Below, piece after piece: positions 9,447-19,853 of a stretch of 64,000 nt of DNA (position 1 is its first letter; the number at the start of each line of letters is the position of its first letter). This DNA is from Cymbomonas tetramitiformis (lineage: Eukaryota > Chlorophyta > Pyramimonadophyceae > Pyramimonadales > Pyramimonadaceae). The notes under the pieces were generated by a model. It searched no databases, was not told the origin of the DNA, and was given only the letters and a program-made list of their open reading frames with translations. Location of the stretch: positions 1 to 64,000 of the forward strand of contig LGRX02035415.1 in the NCBI GenBank assembly GCA_001247695.2, written 5' to 3'. The position numbers and the translations under genes are program-made.

Positions 9447-10276
9447 TTAACCCCTATGGAACGGATGGAACTTTTTGCCAGAAGCACTAGTTTCACAAAT
9501 GTGCCGTTTTCACGGTATATGGTACCTTGGTAAGTGTGGGTGATTCGTTACATGTTCCATAACTCCTATAAAGTGATTTTGATCTATAAAATACATGATC
9601 GCATTATATATACAACGATATATCGGTGATATACAAGCCAAAAAACACGTTTTCCAGGAATCAAAAGTGTCAAAAATCAGTTCTCACAACCGTTTATTCG
9701 AGTATTAGGTCGCCCCTCGACCATAAAACAATCGCCTTTACTAATGCCTTGAAATTGGTAATGGTGGCTGTAGTTAAACGCACCAATACATCGAAATATT
9801 CCAGCAATAAGGTGAAAAAAACACCAAAAAACAACGAAAAAACATCATTTGTCAAATGTTTTCCATACTTAAGGCCATATTGTGTGTTTTCGGGGGAAAT
9901 CGACTGTTGGGAAAGTAAGTATTGCCCATATGAGGTGCATGGTCATTTTATATGATAGTGGTCACTGAACCAACAAATCCTTGTCGATGAATGGCATCTA
10001 CACCTCGATTTTGAACACTTTAAGATACTTTTGACCCAAATTTCATGCCTAGAAATAAGCAACTTTGGGGATTTTACTACAACAAAATTGCCCTTCCGTG
10101 AGATACTAAGTATATGTGTAGAATAAATTGTTGAGTATTAGATATACCTATTGCAACGGGTGTGCGAAGCTTGAATGGCCGTTTCCGACAAGTGCTATCG
10201 GGCTGAGAAATGAATCCAAGCTTAGAGTTTGAAGTGGTTGTACCGTATACGGTACAAACCGCTCCATAGGGGTTAA
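9447..10276. mobile_element. piggyBac-type MITE (822 bp) with TTAA duplication
   Basis: The element (9451-10272) is bounded by TTAA on both sides (9447-9450 and 10273-10276). Its ends are inverted repeats: CCCCTATGGAACGG at the left and CCGCTCCATAGGGG at the right. TTAA target duplication with C-run termini is the hallmark of piggyBac-superfamily transposons. No transposase is encoded, so it is a non-autonomous derivative. A near-palindrome, ACCGTATACGGTAC, lies just inside the right end and recurs in the second copy at 23.0-23.6 kb. It is inserted in the A2 repeat region of the DIRS element. Confidence 0.85.
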
Positions 10277-10387
10277 ATTGCATAAAGTGCTTTTTGAATG
10301 CTTTCTAAATTATAGTTTTGATGAGATGTCCAAACTGTCTGTGCCAGTCACCAAAAGGAAACCGAGTCCTCTGGGTCGGGAGTGGTG

Positions 10388-10556
10388 GGAAGAGCAAAAG
10401 GAACAGAGCTGAACAGGCGTGTCGCTTCGTGGCTACTTGTACATCCTGTTTGTGTCACGGAGCTACATGTGTCATTCGGCTTTACTGCAGCAGGAGTCAC
10501 GGATTCTGAAAGTCTGAAACCACAAAAATTCTGTTGCACTCCAATTTGAACATTTC
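10388..10556 (-). repeat. DIRS-type repeat, copy A2
   Basis: This is the partner of 6936-7110, lying directly 3' of the recombinase on the minus strand. Confidence 0.75.
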
Positions 10557-10583
10557 TCTTTTGCTCGAATCCTCATTTGCCAT
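10553..10583 (-). repeat. DIRS-type split repeat, copy B1
   Basis: This is the partner of 9371-9401. It is placed between the recombinase stop and A2. Confidence 0.65.
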
Positions 10584-10631
10584 GAAACCAAAGATGAAAC
10601 TGTGAGGCACACAAAAGAAATCTGATCTCTG

Positions 10632-12001
10632 TCACTGTGACCATGTTAACCAAGCGAAGTAGTAGTCCATGTCTGTGTCCCTCAGAGCTGTCGGGTCGAT
10701 GTAGTGCTGCACTGCCGAAGAGAACTGTGACCAGCCTCCGAAGAAGCACACTTTCTCCATTGCAACACCCACAGCTCGAGCACACGTCGTGGCACCCTTC
10801 CGGGTGCTGTGTGCAGAAAAGTGACCTCCTTCCGGGGGTCTGCAGTCCAGTTCGCTGAGAGCCAGACCAATCCAGTCATTTGCCACGGAAGCCTTGAAGT
10901 TCTTCGGGTCCTCGGGTAGCAGCCAGTAGGCGTCAGGTTGAGTTTTCTCAGAACTGTTCCAAGCCGTGTCACGGTGGAACTCCCAGTGCTCGATCAGCTC
11001 CTTCAAAAGAGCCACCCCCTTCCAGGGGATGCACAGGCGTCTCTTCACCAGGTGATGCCGCCGTCCTTTCTCTTTTAGCAGCACCACCGAGAACTCACTG
11101 TCGCCACAATGAACGTGCTGCCGTGACAACGAAGTCCCCGTGTCCGGTCTGCCGAAGGTCACGAAGGCAACAACCACGTAGGCGAAGGCTCGTAGTAGCC
11201 GCAGCTCCTCAGGAGATCTCGGAGTCAACTTCAGCGCTGCTTCGTGCACACGTCGTACGTGTGCCGCTGGCAGCCACGTCCGCTGGGTCTCGATGTTCTC
11301 CTCCTGCACCGCCAGCTCCGCCTGGATGGTCGCCATCCCCTTCACAGCTCGGGTCACAGAACGCCCCTTCGCTGGTCCAGGAAAACGTAGGTCCTCGTGG
11401 TAGTTGTTGATGGCAGACAGGTACGGCTGCAAGGAGGCCGACTTGATGCCCCCGTCCTTCAACAGAGAGGCGATGTACAGCAACACCGTCGCCTCCGATG
11501 CTGGCAGCCACGGCCGTTGGTGCTGCTCACAAAATAAAATGAAGCGCCGCGCCTTCGGTCCGTAGTTGCTCATCGTCGTGTCCAGCAGTGCTTTTCTCTG
11601 CATTGTCACTGCCAGTTCCGTGAGCCGGGAAGGTCCCAACTCACTCCTCCACCGCTCACAGAGTGAGCGCGTGAGGAAGTTTTGTACAGCACCACCGCGC
11701 TTGTACTCTTCGTAGTCGTCTCCGCTGTTCTCGATGTTCTCGCCGTCCGCGTCCGCTGCCTCATCCGTCAACTCCGACACGCTGTTAATGATTTTGAAGT
11801 TCTCCTCGGACAAGTCCAGTGTCTCCTCGTCGCCGTCGTCGTACAGCACGTGCGCCTTCCCGTCCTCGTTGAACTCCTTCACCACACCCGGGTAGAAGCA
11901 GTCATCATCCTTCCAGAACACCTCGATTTTAGAGCCCACGGTCACCTCGGCTGCTGTCGTACACGAAGCAGAGCTCCTTCGTACTTCAGCAGCGTAGTAA
12001 C
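10632..12001 (-). CDS. Tyrosine recombinase with N-terminal Tudor-like domain (DIRS)
   Basis: The recombinase would insert the element's circular DNA. The C-terminal catalytic residues are visible: an arm-1 region with FVTFGRPDTGTSLSRQ, the H-x-x-R box HSTRKGATTCA, and FGGWSQ...HYIDPTAL carrying the presumed nucleophilic Tyr. Upstream is an Agenet/Tudor-like segment (VGSKIEVFWKDDDCFYPG ... YDDGDEETLDL) at about 11945-11790, then an acidic linker and a helical SAM-like core-binding domain. The frame stays open to 12467, but sequence before about 12001 is a shadow of RNase H. There is no good Met at the true N-terminus, so it was probably expressed by frameshift or as part of a polyprotein. This is the best preserved gene of the element. 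Confidence 0.75.
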
Positions 12002-12765
12002 TCACGGGCGCGCCTCGATGAAGAACATCACAGCGTCCCACTTTGAGGGCCCGAGCAGCTCGGACCCTCCCAGCCTGCTCGGAGTGAACAGGTCCCTGCG
12101 CCGTGGCATGATCACCACCTCGGTGGCCAGGGCCTCCAGCTCCCTGAACCAGGACTGTCCCGGCCAGTACGGAGCCACCCCCGTAGCAGCGGCCCCCTCC
12201 TCCCGCAGCTTGTGCGCCACCTCGTCCAGCAGCGCCCACGGGGGTTTCACCCAATTGTTCTCCCCCCGCCAGTCGTACGTCAGAGAGTCCACACCTTCGC
12301 ACCTCGGGTCCTTTCACGCAGCGTAGTACCAAGGAAGCTGCGCAGAGATCTCGGAAGCGAACCGGTCGACTGTGTAGGGGCCCCACTGCTTGTTGGCCCA
12401 CACGAACCAGTCTTGATTGAGTCTCCAGTCGTCCAAATCCTCGCAGCGAGAAAGGTTGTCGGCCCACACGTTGGCCTCGCTGCGGATGTAACGAGCCTGC
12501 AACTCGATGTCGTGCAGATCCAGCAGCAGCCAGAGCCTCCTCATTCTCCTCATCAGGTCCGGGTTTCTGGAGGTGAAGTGCGAGAGCATTGCCACCACCG
12601 CCTGGTTGTCGCAGTAGAGCCGTACGACCTTGCCCTCCAGCACCTTCAGGAACGCCTGCACGGTCTTGTACACGGCCTCAAGCTCCAGGTGTGTGATGTG
12701 CTAGTTGCGCATCTCGTCTGACCAGAAACTTCTCGCCGGGAACTTCAGGTTCAGCACTCCTCCCC
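12002..12765 (-). pseudogene. DIRS RNase H domain, two in-frame stops
   Basis: This would remove the RNA template during reverse transcription. Visible motifs are TAWGGVLNLKFPARSFWSDE, LYCDNQAVVAMLSHF (catalytic Asp) and ARYIRSEANVWADNLSR (final Asp). They are followed by the DRFAS...P-x-Y and PPWALLDEV features typical of the DIRS/Ngaro RNase H tail. The frame is interrupted by TAG at 12701-12703 and TGA at 12314-12316. On both sides of each stop the protein continues sensibly in the same frame, so these are point nonsense changes. It is separated from the RT frame by a frameshift near 12775. Confidence 0.75.
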
Positions 12766-12774
12766 AGGCCGTCA

Positions 12775-13845
12775 TCAAAGAGTCTGAAAGAGTCTGTGTG
12801 CACCTTCGCTCTCGTTGGGGATCTCCAGATCTTGCGCCCGTTCCACCTCCTCATCACAGGCAGCCTGGACCACCATTCTAAGTCCCCCCCGAGCTGTGCG
12901 AGAGATCTTTACCTTTGCTCCCCAGCTGTGTTTCTCTGCCAGCACGAAGTAGAGCTCCCGTAGGTAGAGCCGCGCCGCTGGTACTGCCAAGTACACGGAT
13001 TGGCAGAGTCCTGTGAAGGAAGCCAGTCTCCTGGCAGGAATCCACCTCCGATTTCTCGCTGCGTCGCACAGGATCTCCTTCGCCCTGACGTGGATTTTGT
13101 GTACCCGTCGTTCTGTTACACGGAATTGTCCCAGCTTCAGGTCCACCTCCAAACCGAGGTGCTCCACCACCTGTGTAGGCTCCCATTGGCCTTTCTTCTC
13201 GTTCCGCCGTAGGCCAAGTCGATGAAGCACCAGTTGAACTTTTTCTCGACGCAGAAAGCCTTCTCTCTGAGAGTCGATCAGCACCAGAAAATTGTCCATG
13301 TACGGTAGTACTCGCATTCCGCTGTGACGGTTCGCGTTCTCGCCAGCACCACCTGCTCTGTGACGGACTGACCATCGCTGTCGTACTGCGGAACCGTCCC
13401 GCAGCCTCCTGATTTCTCTGCGATCTTCCGCTGCCTGTGGAGAACGTAGAGCTTCCACCATCACGCGTACGAACTTGCAGAACACCCACGGAGCGTCGTT
13501 CCACCCGAACGGCACCGCTGAACATTGAAGCAGGTCCCCTTGCAGGTCGAACTACTGCATGAAGCGTTGAAAGTCCGGGTGGATCCCCAGCGCATGAAAA
13601 CCGTCCTGGAGGTCGAAGCTGAAGCACCAGTCGCCCGGTTTCGCCAGTCTCCTTAAGTTTCTTCAGCGTCTCCATCTTCACGCGATTCTTCACACACCAC
13701 TGGTTCAGCCATCGGAAGTCCACCACCAGTCTCCACTTGTTCGTACCCGGTTTCGGCACTAAAAAAGCGCGAGAAACATGAGATCTTCTCGTCGCTCTCG
13801 TCCAGTATTTGCGCCACCGCATGAGTTGCAACACGCAACGGTATT
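12775..13845 (-). pseudogene. DIRS reverse transcriptase, degenerate
   Basis: RT blocks are recognisable: FLVPKPGTNKWRLVVDFRWLN (first fingers, about 13750-13690), FSFDLQDGFHALGIH (motif A, about 13605), VPFGWNDAPWVF (motif B, about 13510) and LPYMDNFLVL (motif C, about 13300). The usual second catalytic Asp of YMDD is Asn. There is at least one frameshift between the fingers and motif A, another between AVAQILDESDEKISCFSR and the fingers, and an in-frame TAG at 13552-13554. Downstream thumb sequence (TQVVEHLGLEVDLKLGQF) is intact to 12775. Activity is not expected. Confidence 0.8.
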
Positions 13846-13900
13846 GAACATATTTTCTGCTGAATTCCGAAGTATACCTGGACAAGAAATAATTCCGACC

Positions 13901-14869
13901 ATGTGTGACCTGGGTTTTAATCCAACGGAGCATTTCACACATAAGTTCATTCTGGAATTCTACTGCAATATACGAGTGAGTACCACTTGGTTGCGTGATG
14001 TGATGAATGATGATTGTCGTTCAATTGCACATACGCGAATGCAGGCCATGGGTGACGCGGCGCTTGGGCATTCAAGCGTCTTATCGGAATATGTGGGAGA
14101 AATGTTGCTGCGACAGTCGAGCTTCACATATAATGGCAAAGGAGCCGATGTGTCGACTAGTGGGGCGCAGAAATGCTATTGTGAAAGTGCTCACAAGGCG
14201 TGGAGTATCGCCAATGAATGCAGAATAGATGCATGTTTTTACTTCGTTAGCAAAATGCTAGAATGTGAACAGTTCAACATCGGCAATTGTTGTAATATTA
14301 TAGAACAAGTGTACACATTCATCAGGACACGCCCTGAGGTCATAAATGCTTTTGATAAATGCATGTCACCAAAGACACACATGAAACCTACTCGCATTCT
14401 GAGATACACGCATGCCGGTGATCGGATGAGCTTCAATGCTCTCCATCCGAATTGGAATCACTTTGCAGGCATGTGTGCCCGTGCGGAAACATCCGACAAG
14501 TATTCATGGGATGTCGTTGGCGACAGGGCATTCGGAGGGTTGTATTGCCCATCACTATATGCTCACCATGGCAGGGATGCTATTGGTTTCACTATTTTTG
14601 ACATGGCAGTGCATAAGATTTTGGGTCCGAAGCCTGGTTCACCAGATTCTGCCATGAGTCGTGTATGGGTGCTCGATAGAACGAATACGTTCCTGCACTA
14701 CACGTTATGCAATATGTCTTGGAAGACCCCTGCAAATAATGCGGCCAATAAGAAAAATATGAAAAGAGAGAGTCAACACCTTCAGCTATTGCGCCTTAGG
14801 CGGTGGAAGCGTAATAAACGTTTTCAGAGATTTAGGAAGAGACTGAATACTTCCAGTACGATTACCTAA
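13901..14869 (+). CDS. Orphan ORF, 322 codons, unknown function
   Basis: I chose the first ATG (13901) that lies beyond the DIRS-derived sequence; the frame is open further upstream to 13778. The protein is Cys/His-rich in the middle (CESAHKAWSIANECRIDACF, then two further Cys clusters). It has a Trp/Asp-rich block (SDKYSWDVVGDRAFGG) and ends in a strongly basic helix (about residues 285-315). I recognise no catalytic domain. A diverged relative of its last 70 residues is at 15893-16109, sharing the LHYT-x-CNM motif. The DNA of that relative runs into the 1.6-kb repeat family, so this may be a protein of the autonomous parent of that family. It could also be a host gene. Confidence 0.55.
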   Translation: MCDLGFNPTEHFTHKFILEFYCNIRVSTTWLRDVMNDDCRSIAHTRMQAMGDAALGHSSVLSEYVGEMLLRQSSFTYNGKGADVSTSGAQKCYCESAHKAWSIANECRIDACFYFVSKMLECEQFNIGNCCNIIEQVYTFIRTRPEVINAFDKCMSPKTHMKPTRILRYTHAGDRMSFNALHPNWNHFAGMCARAETSDKYSWDVVGDRAFGGLYCPSLYAHHGRDAIGFTIFDMAVHKILGPKPGSPDSAMSRVWVLDRTNTFLHYTLCNMSWKTPANNAANKKNMKRESQHLQLLRLRRWKRNKRFQRFRKRLNTSSTIT

Positions 14870-15136
14870 TAAAGTTCCATCAATAACGAATGGTGTCACT
14901 GTAGCATACGGTGGCAGTCCTGATACGTGATGGCACACGACGGTTGAGATGATACATGCATGATATGATTGCAACCCTTGGTCATGAACTGTATGACACG
15001 CTACTCTAGGATGGGTACGTGATGGTGTATTGCAACAACGTGTTGCGAAGATACCGGGTTGATTATCTACATGCATTGCATCCGGAAGATCCGAAATCCT
15101 GTATGAAGTCGGTAATTATATATATGGGATAAGTTT
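14870..15136. other. Non-coding spacer
   Basis: This lies between the orphan ORF stop and the foldback element. Nothing else is recognised. Confidence 0.4.
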
Positions 15137-15842
15137 ACATCGGGGGCTGACATTTCATTTTAATCCACATCGGGGGCAGACATCTCATTTTGATCTACAT
15201 CGGGGGCGACATTTGATTTTAATCCACATCGGGGGCTGACATTGCATAGCATGCGTAAACAGAAGACACACGCAACGATATAATGTAAACGAAACATAAC
15301 TACGCAAATCCAGCCGGTAGATGTGTAACTCGTATTACGATGAGCATATCTACCGGTTGGATTTGCGAAATAATGTTTTTTGGTGCCGCAAACGATGAAC
15401 GACTGTCTTGTTTGGCGAAATGAAACAGTTTTTCACTGCTGGGCACTCCAAAAAACATTATTTCGCGAATCCAACCGGTAGATATTTTCATCGCGATATG
15501 ATTTACATATCTACCGGTTGGATTTGCATAATTATGTTTCGTTTACATTATATGCTTACGTTGAAGGTAATGCATACCCCCGATGTGGATTAAAATGAGA
15601 TGTCTACACCCGATGTGGATTAAAATGAGATGTCGGCCCCCGATGTAGATTAAAACGAGGTGTCGGCCCCCAATGTAGATTAAAATGACATGTCTACCCC
15701 CGATGTGATTAAACTGAAGCAGTCTCGCCCGATGGGATTAAACAAGGTCTCCGCCCGATGTGGGTTAAAATGAAGCGTCTGCCCCCGATGTGGATTAAAA
15801 CGAGATGTCGGCCCCCGATGGATTTAAATGAAATGTCGGTTC
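15137..15842. mobile_element. Foldback-type palindrome with terminal 30-bp repeat arrays
   Basis: The left side has about 4 direct copies of a 30-bp unit containing ACATCGGGGGCTGACATTT. The right side has about 9 copies in reverse (CCCCCGATGTGGATTAAAAT). Inside these lie nested inverted arms carrying ATCTACCGGTTGGATTTGC four times. The innermost pair (15345-15386 with 15440-15486) is nearly perfect over about 40 bp around a loop of about 55 nt. Long inverted ends built of tandem repeats are the signature of foldback transposons. No ORF is present. I could not assign target duplications. Confidence 0.7.
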
Positions 15843-15863
15843 CTCTGGACAGAGACGATCCCT

Positions 15864-15884
15864 ATATATATATATATATATATA
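15864..15884. repeat. (TA)n microsatellite
   Basis: About ten TA units lie between the foldback repeats and the gene fragment. Confidence 0.9.
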
Positions 15885-15892
15885 CAAGACAA

Positions 15893-16109
15893 GGACAATT
15901 CAGCATGGTGCATTGATCGTTTTGACACTACTTTACATTACACTATTTGCAATATGAGATTGCTGTCTTTGGAACAGAATACTGCCAATAGATTGAATAC
16001 TTTATCATATGCTCAACAGCAACAATGTGAACGTGAGCATAAACGAGCTCGTAAAAGGGCATTACGCAGATTTAGAATTGTTAAGGCAAGGGTTAAGTCT
16101 TTTAAATGA
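15893..16109 (+). pseudogene. Paralogous C-terminal fragment of the orphan ORF
   Basis: This is an open segment of about 70 codons. The block FDTTLHYTICNM matches TNTFLHYTLCNM near the C-terminus of the ORF at 13901-14869. Both then have a basic, Arg/Lys-rich helical tail of similar length before the stop. The last 25 or so codons coincide with the start of the 1.6-kb repeat sequence (plus-strand sense), where other repeat copies have diverged. I see no start codon or upstream part, so it is a fragment. Confidence 0.5.
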
Positions 16110-16990
16110 TTATGAGTCTCTTGATTCGTGACTTGACTAAGCCTCATATCCTTCTTACCATCGTCTTTAGTACGATTGAGAGCATGTTTGAACCGTGAGG
16201 GCGGAACTTTAGTTTTATATGGGCACTTATAGTTGCACTCGATGATAAAAGCTTTTATCATATATTGATTTTGTACACCACATTCTAAGTATTTATTATG
16301 CCTACCCCACCCCAATATATTTTGTTGGGTGGGTGGGTTTGGGTTTTTTATATTTCGACTTGTATCATTGTTCTATTTTACAATATGGCAGTCACCATGG
16401 ATGGGTCATACTTGGTCACTATGTGACATTGATTTCATATGACTTCAAACATTTCTAATATGTTTTGATGACTGATGACTTGGTCACATGTCATTTACCA
16501 TGGATTGGTCATACTTGGTCACTAGATGACTTGATGACTAATGACGTCAAAACTAATTACTTTAAGACTGAATCTTATCCGAAATTCGTCAGCAATGATT
16601 GTCGACTGAATGATACTTTAACTTAGAAGGGCGTGGTGAACGTTATTATTTCCAAAACCGTTCCGTAAGCGTACCACCAGTGTCCCAAGTGCTGGTCAGT
16701 GTGCATGCTTTAATATATGATATAATATTAGATTAAGCTTATCGACTACTACTTGTTCTACGACAAGACTCGAGTGCACGACATAAGGATTGAGGTGTGC
16801 CCACTTTTCACTTATCTTGAGATTGTGAGAGACATAATCAATCCTGCATCTGATCGGAATATTATATAGTTTTCTTCCCTTCGCGGTGGTTGATACCGTC
16901 CTGAAGTCTTCCAGGGCCCGCTGTTTTAGCGGGTGCCTCTGTATTACACAACGTGATCTCTTACACGCGGTGTGGCAGAGAGTATACAAA
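16085..16990 (+). repeat. 1.6-kb repeat family, deleted copy (forward)
   Basis: This matches 52100-52680 followed by 51675-52000, so it lacks about 0.7 kb of the unit (junction near 16664). It contains the GATGACTGATGAC/TGGTCAC block at 16390-16560, and on the minus strand the 98-codon frame ending in KLNLILYHI (16696-17004). Confidence 0.8.
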
Positions 16991-17213
16991 AAAAAAATAC
17001 ACAAGACAAGACAGGAGGCTTAACAACGGCACGTCGTACGAAACGTTTGCAATATTCGATACGACGTGTACAGCCATGGCGTATGAGCTATATATTCTTC
17101 CATCAATGCATACAACCCAGTATCATCCGCGTGTGTAAACGAGCAAGCTGCATCCAAAGCTCAGCTCAGGACGACACGGATATAATACACCAACCATACA
17201 CGAAGTCACGAAG

Positions 17214-17625
17214 TGTTTGTTAGTGGTCAGTGCGACTATTGCTAGCATATTGCAAGTATAGTATATACATACGCACGTGCGGCGAACGATCCGTTCCTAA
17301 CGACCACGCACAAGTTCGGCTTCGAGACGATATAATCCAAGGGTACGCGTTATCGACACAGTTGCCTACATGCATGTGTTCATAACGCGGCATGCATTAC
17401 TATACGTGTAGAGATAATCACGTGGTGCATGCTAATATAGTCTGTGTATGCAGCGACCTTCGCTCATACCTGCAGTATGTGTGTTTCACGCTGTGAATCG
17501 CTTCGTGTGTAGCCTTGTTTGCCCCGTCACGCCGGGACAACGCGTCGTGATTATCACGGTCTGATTTGACAATCGGCACATATCGCACAATGCGTGGTGG
17601 TAAGCCAGAGTGAATACTATATATC
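17214..17625 (+). repeat. SINE-like element, near full length
   Basis: This is almost identical to 47460-47879 except for a 17-bp internal deletion after CAATCGG (near 17577). It ends GGTAAGCCAGAGTGAATACTATAT. No obvious target duplication is left. Confidence 0.8.
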
Positions 17626-18930
17626 AAGGTATATATTATGTGCACACACTTGCCTGAAATATTGGTAATTTTTTTCATCTCCTCGCTCTCCTCTGCATAT
17701 CTTCACATCCAATAAAATAAAGCTCCTACGAGGCTGTGCGAGTTGATTATACACGATTTTGCATGGGGCTGTAGTTGTCATTTGCTTCATGAAGTATCGA
17801 ATTGGATCCCCAATCACTGACATTTGTTATGTGGTGTGCTGTATGTCGGCCAAGGCTAAGCACGCAAGCCATGATAATGAAGATGCGATATTATGGCCTC
17901 CTGGTACCACTCAAATGCACTTTCACTCTACTCATATCACATTCTATATTCATCAATGCATAGTATAACATAACACACTACTGTGTTTTTTCCTCAATCA
18001 AGCAAGTTGCATTCTGTGTGATAAGCCAGAGTGTAATTAACGTCATTATGATTTTTTGGGTGCAATTCACAGCCTGATGCATTGTTAACCTTAGTGCCAC
18101 TATACAAACTTGTCTACAGCATTTGCATTAGCCAACGTGTTGTTAAAGTGTGATTTGAACAAGGCATGCATTTTGTCTATAGGAATCACCCCACGTTACT
18201 AGGTGAACCCAGCTTCAAGTCCTTCTAACATGACACTCGTTTAGTATGCAAATTTGGACCGCATGCCAAACCCATGTTTGTGGACACCATTATTTGCTAC
18301 GAGACTGTGATAATGCCGGATAGTGTCATTTTAGAGTAGATAAGTGACAATCCTAGGACAAAATCTGCTTAAGTTGCAAACTTATAATGAATTTGAGAAT
18401 GGAAACTGGCCACCCGCTATCATAGAAATTTCGACGTGATGAGTTCAGAATGAAGAGAGAGATGTTTTGTTGTTGTTAAATTGTGGCATCCACATTCTTA
18501 GATTCTAGAGATGGCTACTTTTTGATTCTGACATTCTCTCTGAGTTTCAGACTTGAAGGTTTTTGTTCTAGGATTGTCGTTGTTCTATTCTAGATATCCC
18601 GAATAACAGTGCCATGATTGTGTGCCGGGGATAGCCTGCCTAGGAAGCATGATACTCTCAAGACATCCCAACTACACGGAAGGGACTAGCAATATGAAAT
18701 GTTATGAAATGATATCCCATATTTCATTCAGAATGAATATTGTTACTAGCTGCTAGAAGGATGTTTCGAGTATACTACTGGTCGAACGCATGGCTGTTTG
18801 ACTTCCTCTGGGAAATCTGCAACCATACGATGCTTTTCGGCATGATGGCGATCACTGGACCATTGCGGGCTAACCAGACCAACCAAGTCGTACTGCTAAG
18901 AGAAATCTTCAAGTTGTGTGATGATATTAT
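17626..18930. other. Non-coding DNA
   Basis: No convincing gene, repeat or splice-bounded exon was seen in this 1.3-kb stretch. It is moderately AT-rich. Confidence 0.4.
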
Positions 18931-19085
18931 TCACTCTGGCTTACCACCACGCATTGTGTGATTTGTACCAAGCAGCAGAGGCATCCGATGATTAAATCAG
19001 ACAGTGATAATCACGACGCGTGTCCCGGCGCGACAGGGCAGACAAGGCCACACAGGAAGAGATGCACAGTGTGAAACACACACCA
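18931..19085 (-). repeat. SINE-like tail/core copy
   Basis: TATTCACTCTGGCTTACCAC followed by CAGAGGCATCCGATGATT and CGTGTCCCGGCGCGAC marks a minus-oriented copy of the family. A (TA)n tract lies just beyond, at about 19108-19126. Confidence 0.8.
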
Positions 19086-19555
19086 GTATGCGCGAAGGTT
19101 GCTGCATATATATATATATATATAGATTATATTATCATGCATTATGCGATGATTCATACACGCAAAAAATAAATGTCGTCGTGTTTTGGATACATCAAGT
19201 TGTGTGATGAGCTCTTTGGGACGCCCGTCAACAGAAATCTTGACACCCTCCATCTTCTTCTTCACAGCATAGAAGAACCTGCAGAAGACACTGTGGTTCA
19301 CAGAATGGGCGGCCTCGCGGCACATACAACACCCGTTATACACCGCCGCCTCACGGAATCATCATGTGTGTGTGTGTGCTTATCCTTTGACGGACTCCTT
19401 TGGCACGCCTTGGACCGACTCCTTTGGCACACAGTAGCCGCAGAAGACCGGCTGCACTATGTACTCACGCCGGGGATCAAAGGATTCAGCACACACTTCG
19501 GGACACTCATCCGGATTCTCCAGAGCTCACTAGTGAAGAATGGGACCCCTTAAGC

Positions 19556-19850
19556 CTCGCTGAGCCACTAGAGCCCCTCTGCATCTGTACCGCCAGCGCA
19601 CTGCCACCTTGTGCCTGAAGCCGGTTCATCCCTGCCCCCCGAGCTGCGCGAGCCATATCTCCACCACCAAGCCCACGCGCAAGACCACCCCTCTGCTCCC
19701 TGCGCCTCACTGGGCCACCTGAGCCCCTCTGCGGCTGTCCTGCCGGCGCACTGCTGCTGTGTCTCTGGAGCCGGCTCACCTCCGCCAATCGAGCCACCCC
19801 TTCACCACCAAGCCCACATCCCACATCACCCCGCTGCCCCCTACAGCCTG
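19556..19850. repeat. Diverged tandem duplication of about 149 bp
   Basis: GAGCCCCTCTGC, GCCGGCTCA/GCCGGTTCA and CACCACCAAGCCCAC each recur about 149 bp apart. Open frames on both strands here are by-products of GC-rich repeat sequence. Confidence 0.65.
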
Positions 19851-19853
19851 ATA

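Larger units (their letters stand above)
9371..13845 (-). mobile_element. DIRS/PAT-like tyrosine-recombinase retroelement, 5'-truncated
   Basis: Read on the minus strand, the order is RT, RNase H, Tudor-like domain, tyrosine recombinase, then split repeats B1-A2-B2. This is the DIRS/PAT plan, in which a tyrosine recombinase inserts a circular intermediate instead of a DDE integrase. The 5' part stops inside the RT N-terminus near 13845, where unrelated plus-strand sequence begins. Gag is missing from this copy, although a gag-like piece lies at 5.8-6.7 kb. RT and RNase H carry several stops and frameshifts, and the catalytic YMDD is YMDN. The copy is therefore dead. Confidence 0.75.

Noticed and set aside
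12005..12467. N-terminal 155 residues of the DIRS recombinase frame
   Set aside because: This is the shadow of RNase H sequence in another frame; the Gly/Ala/Arg-rich translation lacks any domain.
15137..15842. CRISPR-like array of 30-bp repeats
   Set aside because: Repeats abut each other without unique spacers, occur in inverted sets, and the DNA is eukaryotic.
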